Below are positions 1 through 6,770 of a DNA stretch of 14,923 nucleotides, piece after piece. Numbering within the stretch: the stretch's first letter is position 1; every line of letters starts with the position of its first letter. Source of the stretch: Candidatus Hydrogenedentota bacterium (GTDB taxonomy: Bacteria > Hydrogenedentota > Hydrogenedentia > Hydrogenedentales > SLHB01); assembly GCA_007136375.1 (NCBI GenBank), contig SLHB01000187.1, forward strand, positions 1 to 14,923, in the 5' to 3' direction. The notes under the pieces were generated by a model, which had not been told where the DNA came from, did no database searches, and worked only from the letters and a program-made list of their open reading frames with translations. The position numbers were made by a program, and so were the translations under genes.

Positions 1-142
1 GAGGGGATTTAGGGGGATTTAGGTCCCACATCCTCAGCTTAACCCGGCGATTCAGGACTGCCGGATAACAACGTCCCCGGCGCGAGCGTGGGTCCACACA
101 ACGATGTCCAGCCACGCTTATCCGGGCTATTGGGGAACACAT
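1..142. other. Window edge, non-coding, with a short tandem repeat
   Basis: This is the stretch downstream of the frameshifted reductase gene. It opens with two direct copies of a roughly 10-bp G-rich unit (GGGGATTTA, period 10, positions 3-21), probably the end of a longer tandem array lying outside the window. Open frames across the rest are arginine/proline-rich shadows with no recognisable protein. I see no terminator or promoter that I would defend. Confidence 0.4.
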
Positions 143-1104
143 TTATGAAGAAGCGGACGGCGTCCGCGCGAGCAACGCGTCCAACGCGGGCATGTCCAGG
201 CCGCGCTCGGCGGCGGCGCGCCGGAACTCGCCGAGGAGCCAATACGTCTGCGCGTGAACCTTACGAAAATGCACCTCGATCATCTGGCGCTGGAAACCCC
301 GGACGCCCCACGGCATCGCCCAGAGCAAGCCCCGGGCGACCCAGCCCGGCAGCGTCCTGGCGAGGCCGCCGGCCACGCCAAGGGGCTCGCCGAGAATGCG
401 CAGGATCTGCAACATTTCACGCTGCGCCGCGACACTTTTCCGGGCCGCGTCCTTGTCTCGCGCAAACCCGTCTACCGAAAAGCCCGCGCACGCCACGCCG
501 GCCAAGACAGGCATGCCTACGGCAAGGATCGATTGAAAAAAGTCAGCAAGCCGGGATCGTGGCGGGCCTTGAGTCCGGCTTCCGTGAGCAACTCCGCCAG
601 CTCCCGGTTGCCCGGGTTGCCCGGGTTGTCCGGAGGGGCCAGGGGGCCTGTACGGGTTGTCCCAGGCTGGTAACGCACCACGCCATCTTCGAACACCCCA
701 TTGAAACCCGGCAATAAATAATCCCACCGGGGGAAACGGCGGTCCAACAGGGCGACGCCGCTCCGCCACAACGGGCAACACACCACAGGCACGGCGCCCA
801 GGCCCTCCACCGCCGACAACGTGGATATCGCCCCGGCAAGCTGGTCGCTACGGACGGCCAAAAACACGTAATCCGCCGCGTCGACACTGGCCTCGATACA
901 CTCCACCGCGGGCACGCCCGTTATCGCCCGGGGCGACGCTTCCCCTTGCCCCCGAAGGCGAATGCCGTGCTCCCGCAACGCCGCGGCCTGGTGAGGACGG
1001 GCGCCCACAACAACCTTGCAGCCGCTTTCGTGAAGACGGGCCGAGAGGAGCTGACCCACCACGCCCGCGCCGATGACGACGCAATGCTTTTCGTTGAGCT
1101 GCAT
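143..1104 (-). pseudogene. Ketopantoate reductase-like NADP-binding protein, frameshifted
   Basis: This is a two-domain dehydrogenase of the ApbA/PanE-like superfamily, split over two frames. The N-terminal part (start ATG at 1104) has a Rossmann nucleotide-binding glycine motif, GAGVVG, at residues 12-17, followed by FLAVRSDQL. It runs in one frame to a stop at 517. The C-terminal all-helical part continues in the next frame (from about 540 down to the TAA at 143). The frames join exactly at a six-base homopolymer (536-541, A on plus, T on minus). One extra T restores a continuous protein of about 320 residues, the usual family length. The ATG at 1104 is preferred over a TTG further upstream at 1146 because the Rossmann strand begins directly after it. 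The N- to C-domain linker contains a 9-bp tandem repeat near 603-628 (Asn-Pro-Gly repeats). The Lys/Asn pattern of true pantoate-pathway reductases is not obvious, so the substrate is unknown. The shift may be a real mutation, a sequencing/assembly error, or slippage. Confidence 0.75.
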
Positions 1105-1146
1105 TAGAGTTAGGCTCCGCTGCGCTAGGCAAGATCCGCCACGCAA

Positions 1147-1176
1147 GACTGTTGCTCAAAGCTGAGCAATCCAGTC
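1147..1176. promoter_or_regulatory. 30-nt inverted repeat upstream of the reductase gene
   Basis: A perfect 7+7 inverted repeat, TTGCTCA-AAGC-TGAGCAA (1152-1169), is extended by GACTG/CAGTC arms (1147-1151 and 1172-1176), with a 2-nt bulge on one side. It lies about 45 nt upstream of the ATG at 1104. It could be an operator for a dimeric regulator or a leader hairpin. No T-run follows on either strand, so it is not an intrinsic terminator. Confidence 0.4.
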
Positions 1177-1250
1177 TACAGGAAGCCAGAGTGTCCAGTA
1201 CAGCGCCACAGGGCAAGAAACTGGCGAGAAATGAAGCGGGAATGGACCGC

Positions 1251-1289
1251 AAAAAACGCCGCGTCTCCTCCCGTGGGAGGGACGCGGCG
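1251..1289 (-). terminator. Rho-independent terminator of the pilin/TPR gene pair
   Basis: Read on the minus strand, a 9-bp GC-rich stem (CGCCGCGTC / GACGCGGCG, 1257-1265 with 1281-1289) continues, after one bulged base, into a CCTCC/GGAGG stem with a CGTG loop. It is followed at once by six T (A run at 1251-1256 on plus). It sits 46 nt after the stop codon at 1336. This is the clearest intrinsic terminator in the window. Confidence 0.92.
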
Positions 1290-1335
1290 CTTGCTTGCGG
1301 TTCGCGTTACAGCTTGGCGCGACTGGATCGGGCGC

Positions 1336-2940
1336 TTACTGCTGGAAGGCGCCGCCGCCAGCCTGCTGCAGTTGCTCTTGCTGCTGTTCCCACTGCTGTT
1401 CGGCGGCGTCAACTTGGTTGTAGCCGCTTTGAGCTTCGGACAACACTTCTTCGATCTCCGGATCGTCCACGTCTTCGGGAATCGCGTCGACGATGTTGTT
1501 TACCTGTTGATAAAGCTGCCGGGCCTGGTTGAAGTTGTTGTTCTCCACGGCGCGGTCGGCCTCGGCGAGGGTGTCGAAGGCGGCGTCGAGAATCTGGTTG
1601 ACCGTGCGGCGCACTTCCGTGTTGATGGTCCGTAGCCGGTTCTGAGCCGTCTGATACTGCTCGGGAAATGCGTCGTCCACCGACTCAAAGAGATCCCGGG
1701 AGCGGTAATAGGCCGCGAACGCCGTGCCGAAATCGCCTTGCTGCGCGCTTTGCCGCGCCTGTTGGAAGACGCTTTCGCCGCCGGACATAATGCTCGTGAC
1801 CATGCGGCGCTGCTCTTCCCGTTCACGGATGAGAGCGTTCGTCTCGGTCAGCAACTCCTCGGCCTCGTCGCTGAGGCGATCATATTCAAGGGCGCGGCGG
1901 AAGGCTTGTTCCGCTTCGCTGAGCGCGGCGTCCCGCCCTTCCGTTGCGGTCTGGGCCTGGGCAAGGGCGTCCCGGCCGTTGTCCAGATAATGGCGCGACA
2001 GCTTCTCCACGACACGGCGCCGCTCGCCGCCCGTCGCGTTCAGCGCCCGCTCCCATTCGCGAACGGCCCGCTCCTGGGCGCCAAAGGCGTAGAACGCGTC
2101 GCCGATGGCTTCGTGAGCGGCGAGCAGATTCGGATTCACCACCTCGAAGTTCGTGTAGGCCCGCTCGGCGTGACGCTGACTACTCCGCGCCAGAAGGTGG
2201 TACTCGATTTCATACACGAAGTACCACGCCAAGTCGGAGCGCCGGGGCGGCGCCGACGTCATCGGATCCTGCTGACGCAACACCGTGTGCCAAACATCCA
2301 CCACCGCGTTGATCCCGGTGCTGAAATACTGATTGGCGGCGTTGCCCACGTAACCGGCGAAACCGTCGCCGCGCTGATACTCGGCGCGGATGATCTGACG
2401 GGCGTTGTCCCGGAAGGCCCGCTGTTCACGGAAGTATTCCTCGGCGTTATGCACGACTTGGGGGCCGCCCTGAGCCCGGCGATACACCAGCCGCCGCAGG
2501 TTGTCCTCCAAGTCCGTGACAATGGCCTCGTGCAGCTCGGCCTCGGCCTGGTTGGACGGGACGCCGAAGGGCAACATGAGATCCGACACCAGCGAACTCA
2601 GCGCGCCCATCCGGTAAGCAAAGTAGCTGCCCTTGCCATACTCCATGGCGGCGCGGAGCAGCATAATCTCCTCTTCCACAATGCGGATGGCCTCGGCGTC
2701 GGTCATAAAGGTCCCCGCGTCGCGCAGCGCCGCCGTACCCGCGGCCGCTCCCAGAAGCACATCTCGCCCGTAATACGTGTTGTCCGCACGGAACGCGTCA
2801 TTGTGCGCACGGCGGATCATCTGTATGGCCTGGTTCGTCATGGCCCGCTGCGCCTCGGGCCCCCACGCCACGGCTTCCCACGCCACGAACGCGCCCAGCG
2901 CCATCGCGGCCACGCCGGCTTTCCACATCTGTCGTTTCAT
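1336..2940 (-). CDS. Secreted helical / TPR-like repeat protein
   Basis: A predicted exported protein of 534 residues, function unknown. The ATG at 2940 is chosen because GAGGTG lies 4 nt upstream and the protein then begins with a clean signal peptide (MKRQ, hydrophobic core, cleavage near AVA-WG). The first third after cleavage starts with WGPEAQRAMTNQAI and later contains GALSSLVSDLMLPFG. This spacing recalls zinc-dependent phospholipase C / S1-P1 nuclease folds, but the histidines expected as metal ligands are mostly missing, so that resemblance is tentative and the domain is probably non-catalytic. From about residue 270 onward the protein is almost wholly helical, with TPR-like pairs (for example AHEAIGDAFYAFGAQERAV and AEQAFRRALEYDRLSDEA) and a glutamine-rich coiled C-terminus (EQQWEQQQEQLQQ). 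It lies 81 nt downstream of the pilin-like gene in the same orientation and shares its terminator, so the two are likely co-transcribed. A scaffold or assembly role at the envelope is inference. Confidence 0.8.
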   Translation of the reverse strand: MKRQMWKAGVAAMALGAFVAWEAVAWGPEAQRAMTNQAIQMIRRAHNDAFRADNTYYGRDVLLGAAAGTAALRDAGTFMTDAEAIRIVEEEIMLLRAAMEYGKGSYFAYRMGALSSLVSDLMLPFGVPSNQAEAELHEAIVTDLEDNLRRLVYRRAQGGPQVVHNAEEYFREQRAFRDNARQIIRAEYQRGDGFAGYVGNAANQYFSTGINAVVDVWHTVLRQQDPMTSAPPRRSDLAWYFVYEIEYHLLARSSQRHAERAYTNFEVVNPNLLAAHEAIGDAFYAFGAQERAVREWERALNATGGERRRVVEKLSRHYLDNGRDALAQAQTATEGRDAALSEAEQAFRRALEYDRLSDEAEELLTETNALIREREEQRRMVTSIMSGGESVFQQARQSAQQGDFGTAFAAYYRSRDLFESVDDAFPEQYQTAQNRLRTINTEVRRTVNQILDAAFDTLAEADRAVENNNFNQARQLYQQVNNIVDAIPEDVDDPEIEEVLSEAQSGYNQVDAAEQQWEQQQEQLQQAGGGAFQQ

Positions 2941-2984
2941 CGCGCACCTCATCCTGTTTCGAAATCCACGGCGTTCCGGGTTCA

Positions 2985-3011
2985 CCGCGCCGTCTATCCA
3001 CGGCGGCGCGG
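2985..3011. other. Hairpin between the pilin-like and TPR-like genes
   Basis: A perfect 8-bp stem, CCGCGCCG/CGGCGCGG, with an 11-nt loop sits in the 81-nt gap between the pilin-like stop (3022) and the TPR-like start (2940). It has no T-run. It could reduce read-through or stabilise the upstream mRNA, changing the ratio of the two proteins. Confidence 0.4.
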
Positions 3012-3021
3012 CCCGGCGCCT

Positions 3022-4023
3022 TCAGAAATAGAGCCCGGCGTACCGGGAATCCTCTGGATAATACCGGTACCGCGGTTCAAAGGGCGCGCCCGGCGTCCGG
3101 TTCGCGCACCACGGCGGCACGTTGTTCAGCGGCTCATTATTATAAACATTCGACCGGGTCCACTCCACCAAGTCCCGCGTGTACGGAATCTGGGCCGAAT
3201 CCGGATCGTAACGCACAAACCGCGTGCTCCCGTCGAGGTACAACACGTTCCCGCCCATGGGCGTATGATGATTGAAACGGACCCGCCCATTGTCGGAGAT
3301 CGAATCGTACAAAACGGGAATGCGCGAAGGGTCCACGCCGTCCCGGAGCGCCGCGTCCGCGTTCAACCGGGAAAACCGTTGCTCGCCAAGCCCGTCCCGC
3401 TCCACCGTAAGGGCGCCGGAGGCAAAGCCCTCCTCGCCCAGCGCCATGCGGCGGTCCAGTTCGTCCCACATGAGCAGGGCCTCCGTCTCGGCCGTGACGG
3501 CAAAGGGAACGTAGGTGTAGAACTGGCTTGTGAGGCACTCCCAGTCCGCCCGGACCGCCGGCTGCGTGTCAACATAGGCGGCGTTCCGGGGATCATTGGC
3601 GACGGCGGGCTCCAGATGGTCCGGATGAAAGGTAACGTCCCGGAACCACCAGCTCAAGGGAATGTCCTGGGACCGGCGGGCGGTATGACACACAAAGATG
3701 TCGAGGGAAGTAATGTAGCCTGGATACAGGCCGCGGACATCGAGAATGTAGTTGTTGCGGATCTGGCGCTCGGGATGCTCCGCGGAGGAAGCGCCCCATT
3801 GGTGGTTCGGCGCGATGGGCGGAAAGGCGCCGCCGCTCTCCTGGCTATAGAGCGTGAACACGCGGCTCAACTCATGGAGGTTGCCCATGCACGTCAAGCG
3901 GCGAAACTGCTCCCTGCCTTGCGCCAGCATAGGCAGCAAGACCGCTACGAGCAACACCCCTATAGTGAAAGCGAGAAGCATTTCTATGAGGGTCATTCCC
4001 TCGGCGCCGCGCGGACCAGTCAT
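3022..4023 (-). CDS. Prepilin-type (type II secretion pseudopilin-like) protein, H-X-DG family
   Basis: A 333-residue protein with a class III prepilin leader. A short leader, MTGPRGAEG, is followed by MTLIEMLLAF, so cleavage is expected after Gly9. The Glu at mature position 5 is present, and a hydrophobic helix runs to about residue 30 (VLLVAVLLPMLAQGREQFRR). The C-terminal part has the family's histidine ... DG element (HTPMGGNVLYLDGSTRFVRY), here with ten rather than nine residues between His and Asp-Gly. Two extra cysteines (CMGNL, FVCHTA) fit extracytoplasmic disulfides. Such large pseudopilin-like proteins occur in many copies in PVC-type bacteria, are processed by prepilin peptidase and are thought to be surface or secretion-associated. 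The start at 4023 is ATG with only a weak Shine-Dalgarno (GGAC). Position +1 of the mature protein is Met instead of the usual Phe. It is the first gene of a probable two-gene unit with the TPR-like protein. Confidence 0.88.
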   Translation of the reverse strand: MTGPRGAEGMTLIEMLLAFTIGVLLVAVLLPMLAQGREQFRRLTCMGNLHELSRVFTLYSQESGGAFPPIAPNHQWGASSAEHPERQIRNNYILDVRGLYPGYITSLDIFVCHTARRSQDIPLSWWFRDVTFHPDHLEPAVANDPRNAAYVDTQPAVRADWECLTSQFYTYVPFAVTAETEALLMWDELDRRMALGEEGFASGALTVERDGLGEQRFSRLNADAALRDGVDPSRIPVLYDSISDNGRVRFNHHTPMGGNVLYLDGSTRFVRYDPDSAQIPYTRDLVEWTRSNVYNNEPLNNVPPWCANRTPGAPFEPRYRYYPEDSRYAGLYF

Positions 4024-4171
4024 GCAATAAAAACGTCCTGCGTCTCCGCGGTTTCGAACAGCGGGCGCGTGGCCGGAACGCCGGATCCCACGCCTTCGCC
4101 GCTATGACAGGCTGGGCGCCGCGGAAAGGTCCACGGATCCCGCCGCCCCAAAAAATCAGAACCGGCGCAGC

Positions 4172-4201
4172 ACTGTACCACCCCCCTTCCAAGCCTGTCA
4201 A
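4172..4201 (-). promoter_or_regulatory. Sigma70-type promoter for the pilin-like gene
   Basis: On the minus strand there is a perfect -35 TTGACA (4201-4196), an 18-nt spacer and a -10 TACAGT (4177-4172) preceded by TGG, giving an extended -10. The transcript would start near 4165 and carry a leader of about 140 nt before the ATG at 4023. This is the best-matching housekeeping promoter seen in the window. Confidence 0.55.
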
Positions 4202-4254
4202 TTCGTGCGCGCCGTTCATAAAGCCTGGACCGGCGCAGGGGAGGCTTGGGCCGT

Positions 4255-4283
4255 TTGCGGCTTCGGCGCGGAGCCGGTACACT
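4255..4283 (+). promoter_or_regulatory. Possible promoter for the aldo/keto reductase
   Basis: TTGCGG, a 17-nt spacer, then TACACT, ending 38 nt before the start codon at 4321. Spacing is ideal but both boxes are imperfect (3/6 and 4/6). It lies in the 297-nt divergent gap shared with the pilin promoter. The gap also holds a 10-bp direct repeat ACCGGCGCAG (4161 and 4229) and distant CCAAGCCT/AGGCTTGG arms (4189 and 4242). Confidence 0.3.
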
Positions 4284-4320
4284 GGCCGTTCACTACGCAA
4301 CACAAAAGGGGAGACAATCC

Positions 4321-5331
4321 ATGGAGTTGAGCGGCGATCGCTACGAGAACATGACATACCGGCGGGCGGGAACCAGCGGACTGCTGTTGCCCCCCATCAT
4401 TCTGGGGCTTTGGCACCATTTCGGGGGCAAGGCGGACCATGACAACTGCCGCGAAATGGCGCGGACGGCTTTCGACGCCGGCGTCACCCATTTTGACTTG
4501 GCCAACAACTACGGCCCGCCCCCGGGAAGCGCGGAGGAGCGCTTTGGCCGCATCCTACGGGAAGACCTGGGGCCGCACCGGGATGAGTTGATCATCTCGA
4601 CAAAGGCGGGCTACCGCATGTGGCCCGGGCCCTATGGGGAATGGGGGAGCAAGAAATACCTCGTGGCGAGCCTGGACCAGTCGCTAAAGCGGATGGGCCT
4701 CGACTACGTGGACATCTTCTACTCCCACCGGCCCGACCCCAATACGCCGTTGGAGGAGACCCTCGGCGCGCTGGATCAGATCGTCCGCCAGGGCAAGGCG
4801 TTGTACGCGGGCGTGAGCAGTTATCGCGGCGCGTTCTTCGTGCGCGCCATGGAGACGGCGAACCGTCACGGTCTCGCGCCGGTGACGCTACATCAGCCCA
4901 GCTACAACATGCTGGACCGCTGGATCGAATGGGATCTGTTGGACCACGTGGAGCAGTACGGCGTCGGCGTCGTGGTGTTCTCGCCTCTAGCCCAAGGCAT
5001 CCTCACGGATAAGTACCTGGACCCGAACAACCCCATCCCCCGGGATTCGCGGGCGGCGGAGGAGACGCCGTTCCCCCGGAAAGAGCGCATCACGGACGAC
5101 CTCGTGCGGCGCGTGCGCCAACTGGCGGATCTCGCCCGGGCGCGCGGCCAGACGACAGCGCAGATGGCCCTGGCGTGGACCTTGCGGGATCCCCGGGTGA
5201 CAAGCGCGATCATCGGCGCGCGCAACCCCGATCAGATCCGGAATTGCCTCGCCGCCCTGGACAACCTGGCGTTCACGGACCAGGAATTGAAGGCCATCGA
5301 CACGATTTGTCCGCCGGCCGGTCCCGCATAG
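4321..5331 (+). CDS. Aldo/keto reductase (YghZ / Kv-beta-like)
   Basis: A 336-residue cytoplasmic (beta/alpha)8-barrel NADPH oxidoreductase. The catalytic tetrad of the superfamily is visible: Asp59 and Tyr64 (HFDLANNYGPPPGSAEERFG), Lys95 (IISTKAGY) and His136 (FYSHRPDPNTPLEET). The C-terminal nucleotide-binding stretch SAIIGARNPDQIRNCL is present. The N-terminus (YRRAGTSGLLLPPIILGLWHHFG) and the MWPGPYGEWGS loop fit the subgroup containing E. coli YghZ (L-glyceraldehyde-3-phosphate reductase) and Kv channel beta subunits. Family members reduce aldehydes such as methylglyoxal or glyceraldehyde phosphate; the substrate here cannot be assigned. The ATG at 4321 is chosen because GGGGAGA precedes it at good spacing; an earlier in-frame start would add an arginine-rich tail of 25 residues not typical of the family. 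Its 3' neighbour is separated by a repeat-bearing gap, so it is probably transcribed alone. Confidence 0.93.
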   Translation: MELSGDRYENMTYRRAGTSGLLLPPIILGLWHHFGGKADHDNCREMARTAFDAGVTHFDLANNYGPPPGSAEERFGRILREDLGPHRDELIISTKAGYRMWPGPYGEWGSKKYLVASLDQSLKRMGLDYVDIFYSHRPDPNTPLEETLGALDQIVRQGKALYAGVSSYRGAFFVRAMETANRHGLAPVTLHQPSYNMLDRWIEWDLLDHVEQYGVGVVVFSPLAQGILTDKYLDPNNPIPRDSRAAEETPFPRKERITDDLVRRVRQLADLARARGQTTAQMALAWTLRDPRVTSAIIGARNPDQIRNCLAALDNLAFTDQELKAIDTICPPAGPA

Positions 5332-5336
5332 CCGCA

Positions 5337-5356
5337 ATAGGGACAAGGCCCCCTAT
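5337..5356 (+). terminator. Weak stem-loop just after the aldo/keto reductase
   Basis: ATAGGG and CCCTAT (5337-5342 and 5351-5356) can pair across an 8-nt loop, starting 5 nt after the stop codon. There is no T-run. The right arm overlaps the left edge of the dispersed repeat, so pairing may be incidental. Confidence 0.25.
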
Positions 5357-5407
5357 CTGGCGGGCAGAAGCGGACTGCTCGCGCTGGCGGCGGCCCGTAG
5401 CGCGCCG
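5350..5407. repeat. 58-bp dispersed repeat, copy A (intergenic)
   Basis: Matches 6713-6770 in direct orientation at 55 of 58 positions by eye (differences at 5358, 5374 and 5380). It lies between the aldo/keto reductase stop and the ribosome site of the next gene. GC-rich, with ends that can partly pair (TGGCG at 5358 with CGCCG at 5403; the other copy has CGGCG). Read on the minus strand it would encode the same 16-residue tail plus stop codon as the protease C-terminus, but the sequence in front of it shows no protease homology. Confidence 0.85.
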
Positions 5408-5465
5408 TTTGACGCAAAAACGATGAAGGAACACACCCCTTCCGCTGAGGAGAACTCCGATAACG

Positions 5466-6398
5466 ATGGACACCGCCGTGGAATCGAAAAGTTGGGCGCT
5501 GCCGAAGAAGGACCGGATAGGTTACGCCTTGGGCGCGGCGGGCGCCGCATTTCTTGGCGTCCCCACCGCCATCACATGCGCCATCGTGCTGCCCGGACAG
5601 GCGGCGAATATGCTCGGCGGCGGCCTCATTTTCCTGGGTTCGACCGTGCTGGCCGTGGGAATGTTGATCGCGGCGGCGGCGCTCGCCGTGGCGACGACGT
5701 GGCGCGTCCACGTGCATGACGACCGCATCGAAACGAACGGTTTGTTCAACAACCGGACCCTTGACTACAACAATGTTGCCGCCGCTACGCCCGATTGGCT
5801 CGGATTGAAACTGGCGAACGACCGCGGCGAAAACACGCGCATCCTGCTCCTCACCTACGGCGCCCCCCTTCACTTCGCCGGTTTGCTGACCGAGTTGACG
5901 GCCCGATGTCCCGCGGTTGCGCGGGTATTGAAGCCTGATAGGCCGTGGGACAGCCCGGCTGGGCGGAACCTATGGTACCCCGCGGGGTTGTTCGCGCTTA
6001 TCGCCGATGCTTTTGTCATACTCTTTGTGACGGGTCTAATAGGCTTCGGCGAAAACGTTTCAACCGAGGGGCTGATTGTAGTACTTGGAATCGGAGCACT
6101 TCTGGTGTCCGGAGCGGTCTTCTTGGTCCTCCTATCCAAGACTCATCTATCCGCTAACGGCGATGAACTGCGCATCGGCGGCCCCCTCAAGTCGGTTACC
6201 CATACACTCAATGACGTATCCGGCATCGCTATCGAAAGATCGAAAGACCAACTCAGTATCGTGCTCACCGCTTCCGGCGATCAGCACGCCGTCATCCCGG
6301 TCGGGGCGGCGGGTGTCGGCCTTCCGCCGGACTACCTTGCGGCGGTGCTGGCGCACCTGTACCTAGGCAAAACACTCGAGGACGTCGAACTCGGATAG
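5466..6398 (+). CDS. Four-helix membrane protein with two beta-rich (PH-like?) domains
   Basis: A 310-residue integral membrane protein I cannot name. It has two similar halves. Hydrophobic pairs at about residues 20-42 and 52-78 are followed by a soluble beta-rich segment (WRVHVHDDRIETNGLFNNRT...). A second pair at about 172-194 and 201-224 is followed by another (THLSANGDELRIGG...). The pattern 'V/L-x-V-x-x-D-x-I/L-x-x-x-G' after a helix pair resembles bacterial PH-domain (bPH/YdbT-like) membrane proteins, so a tandem (TM-TM-bPH)2 layout is plausible but unproven. The start ATG at 5466 follows GAGGAG, with a somewhat long gap of 13 nt. The stop TAG at 6398 faces a convergent region. Its upstream gap contains the 58-bp repeat. 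No catalytic motif is visible. Confidence 0.75.
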   Translation: MDTAVESKSWALPKKDRIGYALGAAGAAFLGVPTAITCAIVLPGQAANMLGGGLIFLGSTVLAVGMLIAAAALAVATTWRVHVHDDRIETNGLFNNRTLDYNNVAAATPDWLGLKLANDRGENTRILLLTYGAPLHFAGLLTELTARCPAVARVLKPDRPWDSPAGRNLWYPAGLFALIADAFVILFVTGLIGFGENVSTEGLIVVLGIGALLVSGAVFLVLLSKTHLSANGDELRIGGPLKSVTHTLNDVSGIAIERSKDQLSIVLTASGDQHAVIPVGAAGVGLPPDYLAAVLAHLYLGKTLEDVELG

Positions 6399-6712
6399 CT
6401 CATAGATGTCCTGCGAGCGTAGGCCAACATGAACGCCTGTTCTACAGGGCGCCTGTTTGCTCCCACACCGTTTTCTTGGTCCCGTATTTACATATAGTGG
6501 CGTAGCACAGGGCTCCGGGGATCGCCGGGTTGCGCTCATAAAGCCCGTAATGGACGCTCTAATCCTGGAATTGGCGGCCGCACACGCTTGTGAATCCGTC
6601 ACGGCGTGGGTCCCCAAACACGCCAGTCGCGCCAACACGTGCTGGCGAAGACGCTCGGCGTTCTTTTCAGGGTTCAGGCGCTGGAGCATCTCCTGGGACA
6701 GGGCCACAGGGG
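6399..6712. other. Intergenic region without a convincing gene
   Basis: About 315 nt between convergent genes. A GTG-started minus-strand frame (6707 down to 6363) would encode 114 residues beginning MALSQEMLQRLNPEKNAERL, 8 nt after the protease stop. It has no family I recognise, its ribosome site is poor and it overlaps the 3' end of the membrane-protein gene, so I do not call it. The stretch is less GC-biased near 6460-6510 (TATTTACATATAGTGG). A perfect palindrome AGGGGCCCCT (6709-6718) overlaps the protease stop codon. This may be decayed sequence flanking the repeat. Confidence 0.4.
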
Positions 6713-6770
6713 CCCCTATCCGGCGGGCAGAAGCGGGCTGCTGGCGCTGGCGGCGGCCCGTAGCGCGCCG
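6713..6770. repeat. 58-bp dispersed repeat, copy B (inside protease 3' end)
   Basis: The second copy of the repeat at 5350-5407 (three mismatches in 58). It covers the last 17 codons and the TAG stop of the secreted protease, so the protein ends GALRAAASASSPLLPAG. Here the terminal arms are CGGCG (6721-6725) and CGCCG (6766-6770), able to pair fully; the difference from copy A turns a G-C pair into a possible G-U pair in RNA. Confidence 0.85.

Noticed and set aside
1738..4107. 789-codon open frame on the plus strand
   Set aside because: It is antisense to the TPR-like and pilin-like genes. The composition is Arg/Pro/His/Gly-rich with no domain, and the minus-strand proteins have clear signal peptide and prepilin motifs. 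Long antisense frames are expected at this GC content.
4189..4249. CCAAGCCT / AGGCTTGG inverted repeat
   Set aside because: Only 8 bp with a 45-nt gap, overlapping likely promoter elements; could easily be chance.
6363..6707. 114-codon minus-strand frame after the protease
   Set aside because: GTG start, weak ribosome site, no recognisable family, overlap with the convergent membrane-protein gene. Kept only as a remark on the intergenic region.
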